Shown: positions 1 to 9,719 of the stretch, piece after piece
How positions within the stretch are numbered: position 1 is the stretch's first letter
How the letters are laid out: each line of letters begins with the position of its first letter
Assembly: GCA_019417795.1 (NCBI GenBank)
Contig: DXUR01000043.1
Location: 1-13,022 of the forward strand
Direction of reading: 5' to 3'
DNA from: Clostridiales bacterium
Lineage (GTDB): Bacteria > Bacillota_A > Clostridia > Oscillospirales > Oscillospiraceae
DNA: 13,022 nt
Position numbers and translations under genes: made by a program
The notes under the pieces: model-generated
What the model was told of the DNA's origin: nothing
The model's database searches: none
What the model saw: the letters and a program-made list of their open reading frames with translations, nothing else

Positions 1-4429
<4,429 letters not shown>

Positions 4430-4447
4430 AAACACTGACCTCCTGTT

Positions 4448-4471
4448 TCCTGATAATAAGGATTATCAGAA
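4448..4471 (-). promoter_or_regulatory. Intercistronic hairpin just upstream of the hsdR ribosome site
   Basis: On the coding strand CTGATAAT, a CCTT loop and ATTATCAG form a perfect 8-bp stem (4450-4469) that can extend to 10 bp with one G-U pair. It sits in the only sizeable gap of the operon and ends a few bases before the AGGAGG of hsdR. It lacks a following U-run, so it does not look like a classical terminator. It could be an mRNA processing or stability element, a translation-control element or an operator. The structure is seen directly; the role is inferred. Confidence 0.45.
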
Positions 4472-4485
4472 GTTGGCGGGCAAAA

Positions 4486-5412
4486 TCAATCAAGATCCTC
4501 CGCAAAAAAGTCGCTGTCAATTCTTTTAATTTCGTATGTAGCTTCCGTAGACACACCCAAATTATATTCGATCATCAATTTTGCCAGCGCAGTGCCATCA
4601 ACAAGCACAACCTTTGTGGTATGTTGCTTCTCTGCATATTGACATGCTTCTTTCGTGAACTTAGCCGTCGTAATGAACAATCCTTTGGAAGCACCCTGCC
4701 CCGCCAGCGCACCAACGAATTTCTGAATCTCAGGTCTGCCAACGGTTTTGTCATAATCCCAACGCTTCGCCTGAATATAAATCAAGCTGAAGCCAAGTTT
4801 GTCTTCACGGATGATGCCATCAATGCCTTCATCACCGGTTTGCCCTATGACCGTGCCGGCATTGTCCACCGAGCCACCATATCCCATTTGCATCAACAGT
4901 TTGACGACCAGATGTTCAAAGAAAGCAGGCGGTTGCTTCATTACTTCACTCAAGAGATCATCTGCCAGAGTGGTATTGATCTGCTGAAAGGCTTCATCCA
5001 AAACATCCTGCGGTGTTTTACCGGACACCTTTGCCGTGGGTGTCGAAAGTGTTGTTTCTTCATTATTGTTCGGAGAAATAAACTTTCTAAATGACTCAAA
5101 GCGCTGGAGATAAAGGTTATCGATTTGAGGAGGATTTTCATTGAGGACTTGTCTTCCTGCTGGCGTAATCACATAAATACCTCGTGACGGACTTTGCACA
5201 AGGCCTGCCTTTTTCAGATATGTCCTTGTCCAGCCAATACGGTTATCAAAAAGCTGCTGCTTCCCACTTGGCAGCATCTCTGCCCGCTCCTTTTCGGACA
5301 CCGAGAAAACACCTGCAACTGTATCTTTTACCTCTTTTGATCTGTGCGGCTGGCCATCTGCCAAGCAATCAAGGAAGGCACGATACATCTCATCATATTT
5401 GGGAATTGGCAT
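4486..5412 (-). CDS. mrr: Mrr-type restriction endonuclease (type IV-like)
   Basis: The 308-residue protein has the two-part layout of Mrr, a nuclease that in characterised relatives attacks certain methylated DNA. Residues about 5-95 form a winged-helix N-terminal domain (Mrr_N-like; IGWTRTYLKKAGLVQ 59-73, GIYVITPAG 78-86). Residues about 160-275 are the Mrr catalytic domain: FFEHLVVKLLMQMGYGG (164-180), GDEGIDGII (193-201) with probable catalytic D198, and QAKR (214-217) with K216. The active site D-(15)-QxK is complete. The ATG at 5412 follows an AAGGAG site that overlaps the stop of the upstream gene, so it is translated as part of the same transcript. It precedes hsdR by about 50-75 bases. 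Its modified-DNA target cannot be read from sequence, and it must tolerate the methylation made by the neighbouring HsdM. Confidence 0.9.
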   Translation of the reverse strand: MPIPKYDEMYRAFLDCLADGQPHRSKEVKDTVAGVFSVSEKERAEMLPSGKQQLFDNRIGWTRTYLKKAGLVQSPSRGIYVITPAGRQVLNENPPQIDNLYLQRFESFRKFISPNNNEETTLSTPTAKVSGKTPQDVLDEAFQQINTTLADDLLSEVMKQPPAFFEHLVVKLLMQMGYGGSVDNAGTVIGQTGDEGIDGIIREDKLGFSLIYIQAKRWDYDKTVGRPEIQKFVGALAGQGASKGLFITTAKFTKEACQYAEKQHTTKVVLVDGTALAKLMIEYNLGVSTEATYEIKRIDSDFFAEDLD

Positions 5413-5424
5413 CTGACACTCTCC

Positions 5425-6882
5425 TTACGCTTTCAGCTTATAGGTTCTATTTCGATTTCCGCCTTCGGCTATGACAATATCCTCCGCGGTCAGTTCAGAG
5501 AGGAGTTTCTTGGCTCGTGTACTCTTGACTCCAAGGAGCTCTGCAATATCGGCACTTCTGGCCGAAATATGATCAGTAAGGTAGGCGATGATTTCTTCTT
5601 TCTGTCGCGCAGATTTTATCGTCGCTTTTTTATCGCCACTTTTTATCGTCGCTTTTTTATTGTCTCCCTTGGAGAATAAAAGCGTTAATGCTGTCCGCTC
5701 CGGCTCGAGTTGCTCTGTAATCTCCGGAGTTGTCCAATTCTGCTCACGCCAGACGCGGAAGATATTCGGAATACCGCTCCCTGCGCGCTCACCGATATCA
5801 ATCAGGTTGAACATCTTCAGCATCGTTCCATTACGAGGATCAGATACACCGCCGCTCTTCGCTGCATCAATTTCAATGCGGAAGCTGCCTGGGTTAGACA
5901 TCGTAATGCTGTTACGCTTTTTGACGATGACCAGCCCCTGTCTGCCGTAATAATCGGCATTCACTAAACAGTTGGCCAGTGCTTCACGCAGAGCCTGATG
6001 CACCGGGGTATCATCTACACGAGTACCTCCGTCCATTTTGAATGGAACTTTGATATCCTGAATCAGTTTGTTGTAGACCCTGAAATAGAAGTCGTACACA
6101 TTGCCGCTCCAGTCGCCGGATGAGGAAATAATCCGGTCGGTCCATCGCGTGTCGGCGTCATACTGCTCCTGGTAATCCAGAAAGTAAGCGTTGAATTCCC
6201 GCACAATGTCATATTCGTTACCGAACATGAGAAGTCCGGCAGAAGTGGGATGCTTCTTTCCGTCAGAGCCGATACCGACAGCACCCAGCTTCAGGAGGAA
6301 ATCTTCATCCTCCAAGGCTTCCCACACATGGCCGGGGCGGGAGAGGCGCATTCTCTGGCGATAACTGCGGATGCTTTCTCTGTTGAACACCGTCAAGTCC
6401 ATTTCGTTCAGAATGAGCATGTCTTGCGTTTTCACGGATGCGTCGCGCACCATAGCCTGATATTCTTCCTTGGTGCAGCGGTAGTCGCCCTCACCGTTGC
6501 GGCGATAGGTACAGAGGGGATTGCCGTCCACATACACCGGTTTATAGGAGCGTTCCGCGCGGGGAACATTGATGACCACAATGTGGTCGCCATCCACCTC
6601 CTGGACAAATACATCCTTGGAGGACAGGACATTCACGCTGGTCTTATTGGGGTTATTGACGATATCCCAGAGCTCCTTAATGAGTCTGTCAGGGTCGGGC
6701 AGATCTACCGTGTGCAGGGATTTATCCGCCCATTCTTCCACGCCCAACAGGATAATGCCGCCGTGGGTATTGGCGAAGGCGGAATAGGTTTCCCAAATAC
6801 TCTTGGGCAGACCGCCAAGAGCTTTCTTGGCCTCGATGCGGTTGTTCTCCCGATACTGCTCGATTTTGGAAAAGTCAATCAT
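5425..6882 (-). CDS. AlbA_2 (Schlafen-type) DNA-binding / GHKL-like regulator-type protein
   Basis: This 485-residue protein belongs to the COG2865-like group of predicted regulators or helicase-like proteins. The N-terminal AlbA_2 domain covers about 8-140, with RIEAKKALGG (15-24) and AFANTHGGIILLGVEE (35-50). A GHKL ATPase-like segment follows, with REALANCLVNADYYGRQG (299-316), NPGSFRI (330-336) and IGERAGSGIPNIF (363-375). A winged-helix domain closes the protein (about 428-480: EEIIAYLTDH, ADIAELLGVKSTRAKKLLSEL). Between the last two is a KKATIKS repeat (409-424). The ATG at 6882 has AAGGAGG six bases upstream and lies inside the end of the XRE gene (8-bp overlap). Position at the head of the operon suggests regulation of, or partnership with, the restriction genes; its biochemical activity is unknown. 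Confidence 0.85.
   Translation of the reverse strand: MIDFSKIEQYRENNRIEAKKALGGLPKSIWETYSAFANTHGGIILLGVEEWADKSLHTVDLPDPDRLIKELWDIVNNPNKTSVNVLSSKDVFVQEVDGDHIVVINVPRAERSYKPVYVDGNPLCTYRRNGEGDYRCTKEEYQAMVRDASVKTQDMLILNEMDLTVFNRESIRSYRQRMRLSRPGHVWEALEDEDFLLKLGAVGIGSDGKKHPTSAGLLMFGNEYDIVREFNAYFLDYQEQYDADTRWTDRIISSSGDWSGNVYDFYFRVYNKLIQDIKVPFKMDGGTRVDDTPVHQALREALANCLVNADYYGRQGLVIVKKRNSITMSNPGSFRIEIDAAKSGGVSDPRNGTMLKMFNLIDIGERAGSGIPNIFRVWREQNWTTPEITEQLEPERTALTLLFSKGDNKKATIKSGDKKATIKSARQKEEIIAYLTDHISARSADIAELLGVKSTRAKKLLSELTAEDIVIAEGGNRNRTYKLKA
5614..5664 (-). repeat. 27-bp tandem duplication inside the AlbA_2 gene
   Basis: A 27-bp unit occurs nearly twice, starting at 5614 and at 5641 on the plus strand, each containing TTTTATCGTCGCTTTTTTAT. 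In frame it duplicates a nine-residue unit, giving KKATIKS twice in the linker between the GHKL-like region and the C-terminal winged helix. Because the unit is a multiple of three and contains poly-T tracts, copy number could vary by slippage without breaking the frame. The repeat is directly visible; variability between strains is inferred. Confidence 0.85.
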
Positions 6883-7090
6883 GGTTTTCCTCCTTTACGA
6901 GCTCTATGATATCGCAGAAGTCGCAATCCAGCACAGTGCAGATCTTCGTCAGAATCTCTGTGCTGACATGCTGGTTCTTGCCCAGCTTGGCAAGGGCGGT
7001 TGTAGACATACCGGTAGCCAGACGCAGATCCTTCTTTTTCATATTTTTATCGATTAGGAGCTTCCAGAGCTTATTATAACAAATCGTCAT
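6875..7090 (-). CDS. XRE-family (Cro/CI-like) helix-turn-helix regulator
   Basis: This small DNA-binding protein of 71 residues is almost entirely one XRE helix-turn-helix domain. Helices include LWKLLIDKNM (8-17), KKDLRLATG (19-27) and the turn-recognition helix MSTTALAKLGKN (28-39), ending with a VSTEILTKICTVLDCDFCDI helix pair (42-61). These match the short Cro-like repressors that precede many accessory operons. The ATG at 7090 has GAGGTG five bases upstream. Its end overlaps the AlbA_2 gene by 8 bp, so it is the first gene of the operon and probably controls it through the inverted repeat at 7102-7139. Length is normal for the family and nothing is missing. That it represses rather than activates is an inference. 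Confidence 0.9.
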   Translation of the reverse strand: MTICYNKLWKLLIDKNMKKKDLRLATGMSTTALAKLGKNQHVSTEILTKICTVLDCDFCDIIELVKEENHD

Positions 7091-7101
7091 CGTAACACCT
7101 C

Positions 7102-7139
7102 GTGTCAGAGTATATACTAATACAGGTTAATTCTAACAC
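7102..7139 (-). promoter_or_regulatory. Candidate promoter and operator of the XRE-led restriction operon
   Basis: Upstream of the XRE gene, GTGTCAGA (7102-7109) and TCTAACAC (7132-7139) form an inverted repeat with one mismatch in eight. Between the arms lies a minus-strand -10-like TATACT (7114-7109) inside the 10-bp palindrome AGTATATACT (7109-7118), with a weak -35-like TTAGAA (7136-7131) 16 bases upstream. The arms overlap both hexamers, the geometry expected for an autorepressed promoter. The -35 match is poor, so the promoter call is tentative; the dyad is seen directly. Confidence 0.45.
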
Positions 7140-7172
7140 AACAGCTTCAATTTGTCTATTGAAAATCCAGTT

Positions 7173-7184
7173 TTCAGATCTGAA
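7173..7184. repeat. Perfect 12-bp palindrome TTCAGATCTGAA
   Basis: A perfect palindrome with no spacer sits in the non-coding stretch between the XRE promoter and the DUF6550-like gene's terminator, in a region repeating TTTTCA and ATTTCA motifs. It may be an extra regulator binding site. No function can be assigned. Confidence 0.4.
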
Positions 7185-7223
7185 CTCCCATTTTCAAGTG
7201 CAGATTTCAAATCAAGCCAATAT

Positions 7224-7261
7224 GCAAAAGGCCGCAGAAGCGTCCGGGTTCGCTCCTGCGG
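7224..7261 (-). terminator. Intrinsic terminator after the DUF6550-like gene
   Basis: On the minus strand CCGCAG and CTGCGG (7261-7256 with 7237-7232) pair, and the stem continues for four more pairs after one mismatch, closing on an eight-base loop. The stem is followed by CCTTTTGC. It lies about 35 bases after the stop of the minus-strand DUF6550-like gene, so it should end the recombinase-DUF6550 transcript before the XRE promoter. The U-run is short. Confidence 0.65.
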
Positions 7262-7294
7262 TTATTTCATTGTTTATGCGGCGCAATTTTTGAG
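7262..7294 (+). repeat. 33-bp direct repeat, left copy
   Basis: This 33-base segment matches 11648-11680 in the same orientation at 30 of 33 positions, with mismatches at 7269, 7286 and 7290. The longest shared run is TTGTTTATGCGGCGCA. It begins right after the terminator stem and ends one base before the DUF6550-like stop codon. With the other copy it brackets the recombinase/AAA-nuclease cassette. It could be an attachment-site remnant or a dispersed repeat. Confidence 0.75.
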
Positions 7295-7295
7295 G

Positions 7296-7793
7296 TCAGC
7301 CCATGGTGCCAATTTTGTTGCCGTTCTCGTACATATCCTCGGCGTACTCGACATGATTGGGGCCTTCGCTTTGTATCCAGCCGAAGCCGGGGACATAGAC
7401 CATATCCGCCAGTTCGTTATCGTTAGCTATTGGCTCCGGTGCCGATTTAGGTTCAGGTTGCGTGGGCTGTACCGGGATGGAATCTGTCTGCGTAGGAGGT
7501 ACATATTCTTGTTCTGCCTCGGCTTCATCTTCTATTTCCGGTACAGGGATGGGCAACTCCTCGGTGGCTACTTCCAGGGCTGATTCATCTTCCGGCATTT
7601 CCGTTTCTTTCTTTTCTGTTACCACTGGCAGCACCGGTTTCTCTGCTTCCGGAAGCGTCGGCTGTGGAGCGATCACGGCGGCCGTTTCGCTCAGCGTGGG
7701 TGTTTCCCCGACCTTTTCGGTCTGTGGCCACACAGCGGCACACAGGGCGAGACAGGCGGTGAATGCAGCGGCAATGATGATTCTATTTTTCAT
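7296..7793 (-). CDS. DUF6550-like secreted Pro/Glu-rich protein
   Basis: The 165-residue protein has a basic start (MKNR), a hydrophobic segment at about 5-22 that looks like a signal peptide or anchor, and a long low-complexity region (about 25-122) rich in Pro, Glu, Thr and Val. A conserved-looking C-terminal block follows: DMVYVPGFGWIQSEGPNHVE and then YAEDMYENGNKIGTMG (about 129-165). I recognise this ending as that of the DUF6550 family, which I associate with Firmicute mobile elements; no function is known to me. The cysteines at 14 and 18 do not make a convincing lipobox. GAGGAGG lies just upstream of the ATG at 7793. It follows the recombinase gene by about 70 bases on the same strand, so it is likely its co-transcribed last gene. 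The prediction is an exported or surface-tethered protein. Confidence 0.75.
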   Translation of the reverse strand: MKNRIIIAAAFTACLALCAAVWPQTEKVGETPTLSETAAVIAPQPTLPEAEKPVLPVVTEKKETEMPEDESALEVATEELPIPVPEIEDEAEAEQEYVPPTQTDSIPVQPTQPEPKSAPEPIANDNELADMVYVPGFGWIQSEGPNHVEYAEDMYENGNKIGTMG

Positions 7794-7862
7794 TCTGTTT
7801 CCTCCTCTTTGAATGTAAAACGATTGAGTTCTGCGGACAACTCACCTTTTGCGGAATATCTA

Positions 7863-8822
7863 TCAGAATTTCAGAAGAGTATCCAGAACATTTGCCGCCT
7901 GCTGAAGCTCGCCCTGAGTGGCTTCGTTTGGTATATCTTCATCCTTTTGCACCTTGTGCGGCAGATAAGGTTCATAGTTCTGCCGGGTTATCGATGGCCG
8001 GTAATGTCCCAACATCCGCGCCAGTTCCTTGGTTTCCATGCCGTTCCGCAGAGATAGAACGGCGCAGGTGTGCCGGAGATCTGTGAATCGGATATGGTCA
8101 AGCCCCGCTTCTTTGATGATCTCATCGTGCATCCGGCGCACCATCTGCGGCGAGTAAGGTTTCAGCGTGGCCGGGTGCATAAACATGAGCGGACTGCTTG
8201 GGTGCTTGTCGTGTTCCCTGATTAGGAGGTCGATTACCTCTGGTGTCAGTGCTATCGTCCTCGTCTGGTGACCGTACTCCACCAGCTCTCGCCGTACCAC
8301 CGCACGGTTTTCTGCGATGGTCAGCGTCCGATTTTCGATATCCAGGTCACTCCATTTCAGGGCGATGAGCTCGCCTTGGCGAATGCCTGTCGTCAGCGCC
8401 AACATGAACATGGGGAGGTAGCCCAATTGCTCGGCGGCGTCCAGATAGTCCTCCATCTCCAGAGGCGTCATGATATCTGCCTTCACCGTCGTGGATTTGC
8501 GGTAGTGGAACAACTTGGCAGGATTCTCTGTTATGAGGCCATCCCGGATGGCCTGGTCCAGACATTGCTGAAGCAGGCGGTGGATGTGCCGCATGGTTTC
8601 TTCGCCCAGGCCAGAGCTGCCGGGTCGATGATTGCCGAAGCGCCGCCGCTCCTCCAGAAATTCTCCGACCATCTCCGATGTCAATTCAGAGAGCGGTATA
8701 TCTCCCAAGCCGGGGAGAATATGGTTTTTGAATACATAGTTGTGTGCCGCATAGGTGGTCGGCCTGCTTTGGTGCTTGTCGTAAGTTTCCTGCCAGAAAC
8801 TGATGTATTCCCGGAGCGTCAT
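7863..8822 (-). CDS. Tyrosine recombinase / integrase (complete)
   Basis: This is a site-specific recombinase of 319 residues starting at the ATG at 8822, which has GGAGGT six bases upstream; its ATGA overlaps the stop of the preceding gene. A core-binding SAM-like domain occupies about 1-110 with no separate arm-binding domain before it. The catalytic domain has TTGIRQGELIALKW (144-157; R148), FTDLRHTCAVLSL (246-258; R250), LGHYRPSITRQNY (271-283; H273 and nucleophile Y283). The usual histidine three residues before R250 is Thr247, a variant I believe also occurs in other gut Firmicute integrases. Length and motifs otherwise indicate an active enzyme. It probably moves the surrounding cassette or an element to which the cassette belongs; the target is unknown. 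Confidence 0.92.
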   Translation of the reverse strand: MTLREYISFWQETYDKHQSRPTTYAAHNYVFKNHILPGLGDIPLSELTSEMVGEFLEERRRFGNHRPGSSGLGEETMRHIHRLLQQCLDQAIRDGLITENPAKLFHYRKSTTVKADIMTPLEMEDYLDAAEQLGYLPMFMLALTTGIRQGELIALKWSDLDIENRTLTIAENRAVVRRELVEYGHQTRTIALTPEVIDLLIREHDKHPSSPLMFMHPATLKPYSPQMVRRMHDEIIKEAGLDHIRFTDLRHTCAVLSLRNGMETKELARMLGHYRPSITRQNYEPYLPHKVQKDEDIPNEATQGELQQAANVLDTLLKF

Positions 8823-9532
8823 ATTCCCACCTCCATGCACCGGCGCTGCAAGTCTCGAAAGGCCACCCACGGGAGCTTTGCCTGTTTCAGAATCTTCTTG
8901 TGCAGATAGTAGAACTCGTGGAGCTGGTATGGCACACCGGTCTTGACATTGAGGAACACATGAGGCGATCCGGTTTCCGGTATCTGTTCCAGAAGGTGTA
9001 CCGCCTTGTCATTGAGCGTCAGCAGACGCTGTCCTCTGAGGATGTACTTGTAGCGGACATGAAAATCGGCCCACGACAAGGTGATCAGTTCACATTGCCG
9101 CAGGCCGCTTGATAGTCCTGTATAGATGAGGGGAAGTACGCCGAGCTGCTCCGCTGCGTTCAGGTAACGCTGGAGCTGCCCCAATCGCAGAGGGGCTGCT
9201 TTGTATTCCTCTGCCTTTGGCTCCTGGCAGAGCCGTACCGGGTTGTAGGGAATGAGCTGGTCCTGTGCTGCTTCGTCCATACACCGGCGCAGGAGCAGGT
9301 GGACACACCAGACGCTTCTGGCGCTGAGTCCCTGACTTCGCAGGCTGTTGTAGAAATCGGTGATGGTCTGCCCTGTCAGGTCAGACAGCACCACACTTCC
9401 GATGCCGTGACAGATGTGACGGTAGATCAGATTACGATACCCGCCCTCGGTGTTGCCGTTCCACTTTTGTCGGTTAGCAGTGAACCAGTAGTCGCACCAT
9501 TGCCCAACCGTCAGCTTGTTTTCTTTCTGCAT
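8819..9532 (-). CDS. Truncated or degenerate tyrosine recombinase paralogue, coupled upstream of the integrase
   Basis: This protein of 237 residues starts at the ATG at 9532, which has AGGAGG seven bases upstream. It resembles the downstream integrase: a core-binding domain (LTVGQWCDYWFTANRQKW at 7-24, DLTGQTITDFYNSLRSQG at 51-68) and the first catalytic box SSGLRQCELITLSW (141-154; R145). It then reads FRDLQRRCMEVGI and stops. Aligned with FTDLRHTC of its neighbour, the essential box II arginine is Gln229 and the histidine position is Arg226. The final box with the nucleophilic tyrosine is absent, so it cannot catalyse strand exchange alone. A good ribosome site and exact ATGA coupling argue that it is still translated. 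It may be a decaying paralogue or a retained DNA-binding accessory or regulator. Confidence 0.85.
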   Translation of the reverse strand: MQKENKLTVGQWCDYWFTANRQKWNGNTEGGYRNLIYRHICHGIGSVVLSDLTGQTITDFYNSLRSQGLSARSVWCVHLLLRRCMDEAAQDQLIPYNPVRLCQEPKAEEYKAAPLRLGQLQRYLNAAEQLGVLPLIYTGLSSGLRQCELITLSWADFHVRYKYILRGQRLLTLNDKAVHLLEQIPETGSPHVFLNVKTGVPYQLHEFYYLHKKILKQAKLPWVAFRDLQRRCMEVGI

Positions 9533-9618
9533 ATTATCGCCTCCTTTTGGCAAACGAACAATATCACAGAAAGCAGGAAATAGCTACTGGAAAGAACGGA
9601 ATATTTACAGGAAAACAA

Positions 9619-9676
9619 CTGTTCCGAATAGCACCTATATTACTCGGAATAATATAGTTGATTCTGTTCGGAACAG
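9619..9676. promoter_or_regulatory. Array of three related operator-like dyads
   Basis: Three dyads lie between the divergent genes: CTGTTCCGAATAG (9619-9631; 5 of 6 pairs), a 23-bp near-palindrome from CTATATTA to TAATATAG centred on 9646 (9635-9657), and CTGTTCGGAACAG (9664-9676; perfect 6-1-6). The centres, 9625, 9646 and 9670, are 21 and 24 bp apart, near two helical turns. All share a TC(C/G)GA core, so one dimeric regulator could bind all three cooperatively. The third fills the spacer of the promoter for the AAA/nuclease gene. The regulator is not identified. Confidence 0.6.
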
Positions 9677-9686
9677 CGGTTATAAT
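9658..9686 (+). promoter_or_regulatory. Sigma-70-type promoter of the AAA/PD-(D/E)XK gene
   Basis: TTGATT (9658-9663), a 17-bp spacer and a consensus TATAAT (9681-9686) face the plus-strand gene, about 34 bases before its ATG. The spacer contains the perfect dyad CTGTTCGGAACAG, so a bound repressor would exclude RNA polymerase. Hexamers and spacing are seen directly; repression is inferred. Confidence 0.75.
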
Positions 9687-9719
9687 ATTCTTGACGAACT
9701 GCAATGGAGGTGTTCCAAT

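Noticed and set aside
4430..4435. GTG at 4435 as the hsdR start
   Set aside because: It is in frame but only three bases from AGGAGG; the ATG at 4429 has a normal nine-base distance.
7152..7583. Plus-strand open frame across the terminator, 33-bp repeat and DUF6550-like gene
   Set aside because: It runs opposite a gene with a good ribosome site and signal peptide and spans a terminator hairpin; no protein-like features.
9619..9676. LexA/SOS box as explanation for the dyads upstream of the AAA/nuclease gene
   Set aside because: Gram-positive SOS boxes read GAAC-N4-GTTC; here the half-sites are in the opposite order (GTTC-N-GAAC), so another regulator is more likely.
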